A DNA stretch of 34,519 bases, taken from the NCBI GenBank assembly GCA_016791065.1, contig JAEUOD010000079.1, positions 1 to 34,519 on the forward strand, written 5' to 3'. The stretch comes from Dechloromonas sp. Lineage in GTDB: Bacteria; Pseudomonadota; Gammaproteobacteria; Burkholderiales; Rhodocyclaceae. The first letter of the stretch is position 1. The number at the start of each line of letters is the position of its first letter. A program made the position numbers and the translations under genes. Of this stretch, positions 27,589 to 34,519 are shown piece by piece. The notes beneath the pieces are model-generated. The model saw nothing but the letters and a program-made list of their open reading frames with translations, ran no database searches and had not been told where the DNA came from.

Positions 27589-28986
27589 ATGGCTCAATCT
27601 ACCGCACGCAGCGCCGCCCGCCGGCGCGAGCATTCGTCCGGCCGGCCGCGTGCGATGCCATGGGCATTAGCCCTCGTTCTACTCTGGCCGGGCATCGAGC
27701 CAGCTCTTGCCAACCGTCCAACAGCCGGGACGACTCCCGAGATCGCCGAAAAACAGGCTGACCTCGGTGAACTGCGCAATCGCATCGACAGCCTGCGCAA
27801 GGATCTCAACGCCAATGTCGAAAACCGGGCTGACGCGGCAGACCGGCTGCGCGAATCGGAGCGCCAGATTTCCCACCTGCAGCGCGAACTGCACGATCTC
27901 ACTGAGCGCCGCAGCAAGCTGCAGCGAACGCTCAAGGAGCTGGAAGCCCAGTCGCAGGAACTCGGCCTGACGTTGAGCCAACAACAAGCTCAGCTCGAAC
28001 GGCTGCTCTACAAGCAATACCTGCGCGGCTCGCCCGATGCCCTGCAAATGTTGCTCAATGGCGACGACCCCAACCAGACAGCCCGCGACCTGCGCTACTT
28101 CTCGGCCATCGCCCAAACGCGTGCCGAATTGATGGGCGAAATCAACGCCACGCTCCGCAAAAAAAAGGCCCTTGCCGCCGACGCCAAGGAGCGCGGCGCG
28201 GAGCTTGCCGAAGTCGAAGCCGAGCAACAGAAGCGCCATGCCGAACTGCAGAAGCAGCGCGAGGAGCACAAGGCCCTGTACGCCGAGATTTCAAGCAAGG
28301 TGAATGCCCAGCGCAAGGAAATCGGCAACCTTCAACAAAACGAAAAGCGCCTGACCCAACTGATCGACCGCCTTTCGCGGATTCTCGCCGCCCAGGCCGC
28401 GCAGGCGGCTCGCGCCGCCAAGGAAGCGGAAGCGGCACGCCTGGCGGAAGCTGCTCGCCAGAAGGAGAAAAACCGGGCGCGCACCAATACGGAAGAGAAG
28501 GAGCCACCCCGCCCGACGACGCCTAGCGAACCCAGCCGGCCGCGCCCTGTCGAAGCGGAGAACCGTTACGAACCGGTCGCCAGCGACGGCAGTTTCGCCC
28601 GACAGCGCGGCAACCTGCGCTTGCCGGTACGCGGTACCGTCTCCGGTCGCTTCGGCAGTCCGCGCGATGGCGGCGGCACCTGGCGCGGCCTGTTCATCAA
28701 GGCCGGCCCGGGCAGCGACGTCAAGGCAGTCGCCAGCGGCCGGGTCGTCTTCGCGGAATGGATGCGCGGCTTTGGCAACCTGCTGATCGTCGACCACGGC
28801 GACGCCTACCTGTCGATCTACGGCAACAACGATTCTCTGCTCAAACAGGTCGGGCAGGCCGTGAAAGGCGGCGAAACAGTCGCTACCGTTGGCAACAGCG
28901 GGGGCAATCCGGATTCCGGTTTATACTTTGAGCTCCGCCACCAGGGGCAACCGATCGACCCGATGAAATGGGCAAGTCTGAAATGA
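27589..28986 (+). CDS. EnvC-like murein hydrolase activator (coiled coil + degenerate LytM/M23 domain)
   Basis: 465-residue exported protein. A hydrophobic signal segment (about 24-42) ends in ALA; then a long coiled coil (about 55-275, many Gln/Glu/Arg heptads), a low-complexity Ala/Glu/Pro linker, and a C-terminal LytM domain (about 345-463). The zinc ligands of active M23 peptidases are missing: the first His is absent (RGLFIKAGPGSD) and the final H-x-H is replaced by LYFELR. So, like E. coli EnvC, it should activate amidases during septum splitting rather than cut peptidoglycan. An upstream TTG (27553) is possible; an internal ATG at 27655 would give a shorter signal peptide. Its stop overlaps the ctpA start (ATGA). 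Confidence 0.88.
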   Translation: MAQSTARSAARRREHSSGRPRAMPWALALVLLWPGIEPALANRPTAGTTPEIAEKQADLGELRNRIDSLRKDLNANVENRADAADRLRESERQISHLQRELHDLTERRSKLQRTLKELEAQSQELGLTLSQQQAQLERLLYKQYLRGSPDALQMLLNGDDPNQTARDLRYFSAIAQTRAELMGEINATLRKKKALAADAKERGAELAEVEAEQQKRHAELQKQREEHKALYAEISSKVNAQRKEIGNLQQNEKRLTQLIDRLSRILAAQAAQAARAAKEAEAARLAEAARQKEKNRARTNTEEKEPPRPTTPSEPSRPRPVEAENRYEPVASDGSFARQRGNLRLPVRGTVSGRFGSPRDGGGTWRGLFIKAGPGSDVKAVASGRVVFAEWMRGFGNLLIVDHGDAYLSIYGNNDSLLKQVGQAVKGGETVATVGNSGGNPDSGLYFELRHQGQPIDPMKWASLK

Positions 28987-30404
28987 GCAAAACGAAAACC
29001 ATCAGTTTGACTTTGGGCGGCTTCATCGCCGGCGCCCTCCTCAGCCTGCAGATTCCTGCACTGGCCGACAAGGAGGTCAAGCCGGGCCTGCCGATCGACG
29101 AACTGCGTACCTTTGCCGAGGTATACAGCGCGATCAAGCAGGGCTATGTCGAGCCGGTCGAAGACAAGAAGATGATCACCAATGCCATTTCCGGCATGCT
29201 CTCCAACCTCGATCCGCACTCGGCCTATCTCGATGCCGATGCCTTCAAGGACCTGCAGGTCGGCACCCAGGGCGAGTTCGGCGGCCTCGGCATCGAGGTC
29301 GGCATGGAAGATGGCCTGGTCAAGGTTGTCTCACCGATCGAAGATACCCCGGCCTACCGCGCCGGCGTCAAGGCCGGCGACCTGATCTTCAAGCTCGACG
29401 ACACGCCGGTCAAAGGCCTGACGCTGTCCGAAGCCGTCAAGAAGATGCGCGGCAAGCCGAAGACCCCGATCAAGCTCGGTATCCTGCGCAAGGGCGAAAC
29501 CAAACCGCTGGAAATCACCCTGATCCGTGAAGTCATCAAGGTCCAAAGCGTCAAATCCAAGATTACCGAACCGGGTTACGGCTGGATTCGCATCACCCAG
29601 TTCCAGGACAATACCATCGCCGAACTGGCCAAGCACCTCGGCAATCTCTACAAGGAAGGCAGCCTGCGCGGCCTGGTACTCGACCTGCGCAACGATCCGG
29701 GCGGTCTGCTCAACGGCGCCATTGGGGTTTCCGCAGCCTTCCTGCCGCCTGAGGTCAAGGTCGTGTCGACTGACGGCCGGACCGAAGATGCGAAGCAGGA
29801 ATTCCTCGCCCGCCCCCGCGACTACCTGCGCGGCGCGAAGGAAGACCCGCTACGCGCCATCCCGGCCGAGGTCAAGAAGGTGCCGATGGTCGTCCTGGTC
29901 AATGGCGGCTCGGCATCAGCCTCCGAAATCGTCGCCGGCGCCCTGCAGGATTACAAGCGCGCCGTGATCATGGGCACCCAGACATTCGGCAAGGGCTCGG
30001 TCCAGTCCGTTCTGCCGCTTCCGGGCAACACCGCCATCAAGTTAACTACGGCCCGTTACTACACGCCAGAAGGTCGCTCGATCCAGGCCAAGGGTATCGT
30101 TCCCGACATCGTCGTCGAAGAGACGGCGAACGGCGGCAGCAACACGCCACGCATCCGCGAAGCCGACCTCGATCGTCACCTGATGAACGACAAGGAGAAA
30201 GAAGCCGCCAAGGAAACGCCCAAACCCGATGCCAAGCCGGCAAGCAAGGCACCAGCCAAACCGGGCAAGGACAAGAATGGCAAGGATGAGGACGAGGCCG
30301 AAATGCCAACGCGTCTTGAATACGCCAGCAAGTCGGACTATCAATACCAGCAGGCGATCAATCTGCTCAAGGGACTGCAGATCATGCAGAGCAAGGCTAA
30401 ATAG
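28983..30404 (+). CDS. Carboxyl-terminal processing protease (S41, CtpA/Prc family)
   Basis: 473-residue periplasmic serine protease. N-terminal signal/anchor (about 8-28), helical N-domain, PDZ domain (about 95-170: GEFGGLGIEV, PIEDTPAYRAGVKAGDLI), then the S41 core with LRNDPGGLL and the Ser/Lys dyad, S312 in NGGSASASEI and K337 in TFGKGSVQ, 25 apart as in E. coli Prc. The tail (about 390-445) is rich in Lys, Glu, Pro and Ala. It overlaps the envC-like gene by four bases; the envC-ctpA pairing is common in proteobacteria and suggests joint control of cell-wall hydrolases. Confidence 0.94.
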   Translation: MSKTKTISLTLGGFIAGALLSLQIPALADKEVKPGLPIDELRTFAEVYSAIKQGYVEPVEDKKMITNAISGMLSNLDPHSAYLDADAFKDLQVGTQGEFGGLGIEVGMEDGLVKVVSPIEDTPAYRAGVKAGDLIFKLDDTPVKGLTLSEAVKKMRGKPKTPIKLGILRKGETKPLEITLIREVIKVQSVKSKITEPGYGWIRITQFQDNTIAELAKHLGNLYKEGSLRGLVLDLRNDPGGLLNGAIGVSAAFLPPEVKVVSTDGRTEDAKQEFLARPRDYLRGAKEDPLRAIPAEVKKVPMVVLVNGGSASASEIVAGALQDYKRAVIMGTQTFGKGSVQSVLPLPGNTAIKLTTARYYTPEGRSIQAKGIVPDIVVEETANGGSNTPRIREADLDRHLMNDKEKEAAKETPKPDAKPASKAPAKPGKDKNGKDEDEAEMPTRLEYASKSDYQYQQAINLLKGLQIMQSKAK

Positions 30405-30424
30405 CGGTTTTGACGGGAGGAAGC

Positions 30425-30823
30425 ATGCCCACGGATCTGAAGAAGAAACGCGAGATTCTGTTCTCGAAGTTCCCGCCCGGGCAGGTGCCCGAGGCGGCCG
30501 ACGATCTGCAGCGCCTCGAGGCGGTCGCAGTGGAGCCTAAGTACGAAAAACGCTCCCTCGACGTGGCCTATGAGCTCACCGACCATACCCTGCGGGAACT
30601 CGACGAGCACCTGGTGGACAAGGGCTACCACCTCGACAACACCTTGATGACCAAGCTGACGCGTGCGTTGATCTACTACGTCGAGGAAACGCAGTTGCAC
30701 AACATCGGCGCTCCGGAAAAACGCCTCAAGCGCTCTGCCCAGGAAGCCTACGTCAAGGCCTGGGAGCACCACCCGCATGGCGACCACGACGACACCCCGC
30801 CGGAGTGGCGGGAGTACAAGTAA
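30425..30823 (+). CDS. Unassigned 132-residue protein, possible HMA-like fold, acidic/His tail
   Basis: I do not recognise a named family. The product is soluble, with no signal peptide or membrane helix. The centre (about 28-70) alternates as strand-helix-strand around VAVEPKYEKRSLDVAYELTD and LRELDEHLVDKGYHLDN, which recalls heavy-metal-associated (HMA-like) domains, but the metal-binding C-x-x-C is absent; there is no cysteine at all. A helix containing LTRALIYYVEETQ follows. The C-terminus is rich in His and Asp (HHPHGDHDD), which could bind metal. A GGGAGG site precedes the ATG. It lies 20 bases after ctpA and 18 before the E1-like gene, so is probably in their operon. Confidence 0.7.
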   Translation: MPTDLKKKREILFSKFPPGQVPEAADDLQRLEAVAVEPKYEKRSLDVAYELTDHTLRELDEHLVDKGYHLDNTLMTKLTRALIYYVEETQLHNIGAPEKRLKRSAQEAYVKAWEHHPHGDHDDTPPEWREYK

Positions 30824-30841
30824 AGAGCCGCCTGCAACTCG

Positions 30842-31669
30842 ATGACCGATGAGCAGCTTCTCCGCTACAGCCGCCACATCCTGCTCGACGCAATCGGCAT
30901 CGACGGCCAGGAGCGCATTCTCGCCGCGCACGCGCTGATCATCGGCGCCGGCGGTCTGGGCTCACCAGCCGCGCTCTATCTGGCCTCGGCCGGCATCGGC
31001 CGGATCACCTTGGTCGATGACGACACGGTTGATTTCACCAATCTGCAACGGCAAATTCTCCACACCCAAGCCCGCGTCGGCATGCCCAAAGCGGCCTCAG
31101 GTCAGGCGGCCCTGCAGGCGATCAACCCGGAAATCGCCATCGTGCCGTTGCAAGAAAGGCTTTCGGGCGAGGCACTGGACGCACTGGTGGCAACGGCCGA
31201 CATCGTGCTCGATTGCACTGACAACTTCACGACACGCCATGCGATCAACCGGGCTTGCGTCCATCACCGGAAGCCCTTGGTCTCCGGTGCCGCGATTCGC
31301 TTCGATGGCCAGATCAGCGTCTACGACCTGCGCCGCAACGACTCACCGTGCTACCACTGCCTTTTCCCTGAGGGGGAGGATGTCGAGGAGGTCCGCTGCG
31401 CGGTAATGGGCGTCTTCGCGCCGCTGACCGGCATCATCGGCACCATGCAGGCGGCCGAGGCATTGAAGCTGGCGGCCAATATCGGGGAAAGCCTGACCGG
31501 GCGGCTGTTGCTGCTCGACGCCATGGACATGGAATGGCGTACCGTGAAATTCCGCAAGGACGCCGGTTGCGCCGTGTGCGGACCTACGCCGGCCGGGCAA
31601 GCACCCGGATATCTGCCCCGACCTGCCGCAGATCCCGAATCTGCAGGCGGCGCTTGCCGTCTAGCGTAG
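30842..31669 (+). CDS. MoeB/ThiF/HesA-family E1-like adenylyltransferase
   Basis: 275-residue enzyme that activates the C-terminus of a ubiquitin-like sulfur carrier (MoaD or ThiS) by adenylation. It starts RYSRHILLDAIG, has the nucleotide loop GAGGLGSPAALYLASAG, DDDTVDFTNLQRQ, DCTDNFTTR and NRACV, and the zinc cysteines CYHC and CAVC. RCAVMGVFAPLTG is the crossover-loop region. I cannot tell MoeB from ThiF by sequence alone, as no moa, moe or thi gene is near. After CAVC the protein continues about 28 Pro/Ala/Gly-rich residues beyond the usual end; that tail is encoded opposite the 3' end of ribD (86-base overlap). Confidence 0.92.
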   Translation: MTDEQLLRYSRHILLDAIGIDGQERILAAHALIIGAGGLGSPAALYLASAGIGRITLVDDDTVDFTNLQRQILHTQARVGMPKAASGQAALQAINPEIAIVPLQERLSGEALDALVATADIVLDCTDNFTTRHAINRACVHHRKPLVSGAAIRFDGQISVYDLRRNDSPCYHCLFPEGEDVEEVRCAVMGVFAPLTGIIGTMQAAEALKLAANIGESLTGRLLLLDAMDMEWRTVKFRKDAGCAVCGPTPAGQAPGYLPRPAADPESAGGACRLA

Positions 31670-32672
31670 CCAACTCCGGCAGGTTAAACAGGCCGCTCGC
31701 CTCGTGGCCAATCAGGCAAGGCGCCAGGTAGAGCAGTAATTCGTCGACCAAGCCCTCGCGCATCAGCGAACCGTTCAGCTTGAAGCCAGCTTCGGCATGC
31801 ACCTCATTGATGCCGCGCCGCCCGAGTTCTTCGAGCAGGTCCCGTAGTTCAACCTTGCCGGCGGCATTGGGCAGAATGACGACTTCCGCACCTGCCGCAC
31901 GCAAGGCCGCCACCTTTTCCGGCTGCTCGACCGCACCGGCGACCAACACCGGTCCGCCCTGCAAAATACGAGCGGCCAGCGGTGTTTCGAACTTGCTATC
32001 GACCACCACGCGCAGCGGCTGTCGCGTCGTCTCGACATCACGCACACTCAATTGCGGATCATCGTCGCGTACCGTGCCGATCCCGGTCAGGATGGCGCAT
32101 GCCCGTGCTCGCCAGGCATGGCCGTCGCGCCGCGCCTCCGGGCCGGTAATCCACTGACTGACGCCGTTGTTGAGCGCGGTCTTGCCATCCAGACTGGCCG
32201 CGACCTTGAGGCGCAACCACGGCCGGCCCCGCGTCATGCGCGAAACGAAGCCGATGTTGAGTTCCCGCGCCTCGCTCTCAAGCAAGCCGACAGCGACCTC
32301 GATGCCTGCCGCTTGCAGGATGGCGACACCCCGCCCGGCAACCAGCGGATTGGGATCGGCCATCGCCGCCACGACACGGACAACACCGGCAGCAATCAGC
32401 GCCTCGGCGCAGGGGGGGGTGCGGCCGTGATGGCTGCAGGGCTCCAGCGTGACATAAGCGATTGCGCCAAGCGCCATTTCACCCGCCTGACGCAACGCGT
32501 GGATTTCGGCGTGCGCCTCGCCAGCCCGCTCATGCCAGCCCTCGCCGACGATTTCGCCATCACGGACCAGGACGCAGCCAACCCGTGGATTAGGCGTCGT
32601 CGTCCATAGACCGCGCTCGGCCAGTTGCAAGGCGCGGGCCATCATGCCGTGATCGACGGCAGTGAAGCTCAT
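31584..32672 (-). CDS. ribD: Riboflavin biosynthesis deaminase/reductase RibD
   Basis: Bifunctional enzyme for the second and third steps of riboflavin synthesis. In the 362 residues, the N-terminal cytidine-deaminase-like domain (1-145) has the zinc site: H54-A-E56 and the [11 protein letters not shown] loop with C79 and C88. The C-terminal reductase domain (about 150-360) has [22 protein letters not shown] and a late EVHAEAG segment. The ATG overlaps the nrdR stop (ATGA), giving the conserved glyA-nrdR-ribD order. Its 3' end runs 86 bases into the oppositely oriented MoeB-like gene. Confidence 0.96.
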   Translation of the reverse strand: MSFTAVDHGMMARALQLAERGLWTTTPNPRVGCVLVRDGEIVGEGWHERAGEAHAEIHALRQAGEMALGAIAYVTLEPCSHHGRTPPCAEALIAAGVVRVVAAMADPNPLVAGRGVAILQAAGIEVAVGLLESEARELNIGFVSRMTRGRPWLRLKVAASLDGKTALNNGVSQWITGPEARRDGHAWRARACAILTGIGTVRDDDPQLSVRDVETTRQPLRVVVDSKFETPLAARILQGGPVLVAGAVEQPEKVAALRAAGAEVVILPNAAGKVELRDLLEELGRRGINEVHAEAGFKLNGSLMREGLVDELLLYLAPCLIGHEASGLFNLPELATLDGKRRLQIRDLRQVGADIRVLARPA

Positions 32673-33133
32673 TTTTTGCGGGAAGAGGGTGAAACCTCGC
32701 GGATCGCCCGGGAGAAGGCATCCACGTCTTCAAAGTTGCGATAGACCGAGGCAAAGCGGATGTAGGCCACCTTGTCGAGCTTCTTCAGTTCGCGCATCAC
32801 CAGTTCGCCCAGTTGTTGCGTACTGACTTCGCGCTCACCGGCCGAAAGCAGGATTTCCTCGATATCAACCACGGCCGCATCGACCGACTCGATCGGCACC
32901 GGCCGCTTGCGCAGGGCGAGATCGAGGCTGGCGCGCAGCTTGGCACGGCTGAACTCGGTACGCAGGCCATTTTTCTTGACCACCTGCGGCAACTGGATTT
33001 CCGCGCGCTCGTAGGTCGTGAAACGCTTGTCGCAGGCATTGCACTTCCGGCGACGCCGGACGGTATCGCCCTCGTCGTTGAGACGGGTATCGGCCACCGC
33101 CGTATCTTCAGCGCCGCAGAAAGGACATTTCAT
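32669..33133 (-). CDS. nrdR: Transcriptional repressor NrdR
   Basis: 154-residue repressor of ribonucleotide reductase genes. The N-terminal zinc ribbon (C3, C6, C31, C34; MKCPFCG and [12 protein letters not shown]) binds DNA, and the ATP-cone domain (about 49-139) senses ATP/d[18 protein letters not shown] near the end is a family signature. Length is standard. Translationally coupled to ribD; separated from glyA upstream by 54 bases that contain a long hairpin. No NrdR box was found before the genes in this window. Confidence 0.97.
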   Translation of the reverse strand: MKCPFCGAEDTAVADTRLNDEGDTVRRRRKCNACDKRFTTYERAEIQLPQVVKKNGLRTEFSRAKLRASLDLALRKRPVPIESVDAAVVDIEEILLSAGEREVSTQQLGELVMRELKKLDKVAYIRFASVYRNFEDVDAFSRAIREVSPSSRKK

Positions 33134-33149
33134 AGCTGTTCGTCGCTCA

Positions 33150-33184
33150 TTGTTGGTTGCCAGTCAATGACCAGCAACCAACAA
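33150..33184. repeat. Long intercistronic palindrome between glyA and nrdR
   Basis: TTGTTGGTTGC (33150-33160) is perfectly complementary to GCAACCAACAA (33174-33184); inside, after a two-base mismatch, GTCA pairs with TGAC around one base. The 35-base element fills most of the 54-base gap. There is no T run on the minus strand, so it is not a typical terminator; an RNA stem that protects or separates the glyA message from nrdR-ribD is plausible. Confidence 0.8.
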
Positions 33185-33187
33185 CGC

Positions 33188-34438
33188 TCAAGCGCCGTAA
33201 ACCGGGAACTTCTTGCACAGCGCCGAAACCTTGGCGCGCACATCGGCCGCCACCTTCTCGTCGTTCGGTGCGTCGAGCACATCGGCGATCAGGTGGGCGA
33301 TCTGCTCCGCTTCGAGTTCGGTGAAGCCGCGCGTCGTCATGGCCGGGGAGCCGATCCGGATACCCGAAGTGACGAAGGGCTTCTGCGGGTCGTTCGGGAT
33401 GCCGTTCTTGTTGACCGTGATGTGGGCATTGCCCAGCAGCGCCTCGGCTTCCTTGCCGGTCAGGTTCTTCGGACGCAGGTCGACCAAGAAGACGTGGCTC
33501 TCGGTGCGACCGGAAACGATGCGCAGGCCGCGCTCTTCGCCCAGCACGCGGGCCATGACGCGGGCGTTGTTGATGACCTGTTCCTGATAGTTGCGGAACT
33601 CCGGCGTCGCCGCTTCCTTGAAGGCGACCGCCTTGGCAGCGATGACGTGCATCAGCGGGCCGCCCTGCAGGCCCGGGAAGATGGCGGAGTTGATGGCCTT
33701 TTCATGCTCAGCCTTCATCAGCACAACACCACCACGCGGGCCGCGGAGGGTCTTGTGGGTGGTCGTGGTGACGACGTCAGCGAAAGGCACCGGGTTCGGG
33801 TAAAAACCGGCGGCGATCAGACCGGCGTAGTGGGCCATGTCGACCCAGAAAATGGCGCCGACTTCCTTCGCGATCTTGGCGAAGCGCTCGAAATCGATGC
33901 GCAGGGCGTAGGCCGAGGCACCGGCGACGATCAGGCGCGGCTTGTGCTCGCGAGCCAGCGCTTCCATCTTGTCGTAGTCGATCTCTTCCTTTTCGTTCAG
34001 GCCGTAGGAGACGACGTTGAACCATTTGCCGGACATGTTGAGCGGCATGCCGTGGGTGAGATGGCCGCCTTCGGCCAGGCTCATACCCATGATGGTGTCG
34101 CCCGGCTTGCAGAAAGCCATCAGCACGGCCTGGTTGGCCTGCGAACCGGAGTTAGGCTGGACGTTGGCGGCATCGGCACCGAACAGGGCCTTGATGCGGT
34201 CGATGGCGATCTGCTCGGCAACGTCGACGTGTTCGCAACCGCCGTAGTAACGCTTGCCCGGGTAGCCTTCGGCGTACTTGTTGGTGAGCTGGGAGCCTTG
34301 CGCTTCCATGACAGCCTTGCTCACGTAGTTTTCAGACGCGATCAGTTCGATGTGGTCTTCCTGACGCTTGTTTTCGGCCTCGATGGCCTTCCACAGTTCA
34401 GGGTCAACTTTTGCCAGGGTGTCTTTCGCGGAAAACAT
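33188..34438 (-). CDS. glyA: Serine hydroxymethyltransferase
   Basis: PLP enzyme that interconverts serine and glycine and charges tetrahydrofolate with one-carbon units. The 416-residue protein shows [11 protein letters not shown] at the start, [40 protein letters not shown] and the PLP lysine in [14 protein letters not shown], all standard. Length equals the usual 415-420. A GAGG stands eight bases before the ATG. Upstream, minus-strand TAGAAT (34480-34475) is a possible -10; a TTGACG at 34500-34495 is only 14 bases from it, too close for a normal pair. glyA-nrdR-ribD is a conserved order. Confidence 0.98.
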   Translation of the reverse strand: MFSAKDTLAKVDPELWKAIEAENKRQEDHIELIASENYVSKAVMEAQGSQLTNKYAEGYPGKRYYGGCEHVDVAEQIAIDRIKALFGADAANVQPNSGSQANQAVLMAFCKPGDTIMGMSLAEGGHLTHGMPLNMSGKWFNVVSYGLNEKEEIDYDKMEALAREHKPRLIVAGASAYALRIDFERFAKIAKEVGAIFWVDMAHYAGLIAAGFYPNPVPFADVVTTTTHKTLRGPRGGVVLMKAEHEKAINSAIFPGLQGGPLMHVIAAKAVAFKEAATPEFRNYQEQVINNARVMARVLGEERGLRIVSGRTESHVFLVDLRPKNLTGKEAEALLGNAHITVNKNGIPNDPQKPFVTSGIRIGSPAMTTRGFTELEAEQIAHLIADVLDAPNDEKVAADVRAKVSALCKKFPVYGA

Positions 34439-34519
34439 GGGGAATGCCTCAAGCCATTGAAGAAAAGGGGGAAGATTCTATCACGAAGGCAGTTCGTCAA
34501 GGGCGCCGGGCTCCAGGTG

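Noticed and set aside
34475-34500. TTGACG and TAGAAT upstream of glyA as a promoter
   Set aside because: The spacer is only 14 bases, too short for a normal sigma-70 promoter; the -10 alone is kept as a possibility in the glyA note.

Overview
The window is ordinary, gene-dense chromosome from a betaproteobacterium. Gene content and order point to Rhodocyclales (Dechloromonas/Azonexus-like). This rests on protein recognition and synteny (rppH/proS, ffh/ypjD/corB, pilBCD, fmdB-DUF502-aspS, hemB-engB-cytochrome c4, yibN-grxC-secB-gpsA, glyA-nrdR-ribD), not on any search. I see 42 protein genes (the first cut by the window edge) and no tRNA, rRNA, insertion sequence, prophage or CRISPR array.

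Layout. 1-6.1 kb: divergent rppH (partial) and proS, a lytic transglycosylase, ffh on the minus strand, then a YpjD/CcsA-like membrane protein and a CorB-like CBS protein. 6.1-9.9 kb: pilB-pilC-pilD, the type IV pilus assembly ATPase, platform protein and prepilin peptidase. 10.0-14.0 kb: an operon of FmdB zinc ribbon, DUF502 membrane protein, aspS, a secreted barnase-type ribonuclease, its barstar-type inhibitor and a NudB-like Nudix hydrolase. 14.0-16.7 kb: an Hsp20 gene behind a good sigma-32-type promoter, then argB, a HAD phosphatase and slmA. 16.7-18.5 kb: hemB and engB on the minus strand, with a structured, apparently plus-strand RNA element between them. 18.6-21.4 kb: cytochrome c4, a CBS-pair protein with an HDOD protein, and msrQ. 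21.4-27.5 kb: bioB-bioC (minus), comF and trmL (plus), then a minus-strand cluster: BigR/SqrR-like regulator, rhodanese, grxC, secB, SH3-domain protein, gpsA. 27.6-31.7 kb: envC-like, ctpA-like, an unassigned 132-residue protein, a MoeB/ThiF family E1-like enzyme. 31.6-34.4 kb: glyA-nrdR-ribD on the minus strand.

How the genes work together. Most are housekeeping: translation (proS, aspS, trmL), secretion (ffh, secB), envelope and division (transglycosylase, envC, ctpA, slmA, engB), cofactors (hemB, bioBC, ribD, moeB-like), and metabolism (argB, gpsA, glyA). Packing is tight: many stop/start overlaps, and four convergent pairs abut or overlap with no room for a terminator.

Most worth a second look: the secreted ribonuclease/barstar pair inside the aspS operon; the candidate structured RNA with two terminator-like hairpins between hemB and engB; an ArsR-family regulator whose two cysteines fall where persulfide-sensing BigR/SqrR have theirs, next to a rhodanese; the divergent comF/bioB control region with a palindrome; and the unassigned 132-residue protein after ctpA. 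I did not find a large unknown multigene system.
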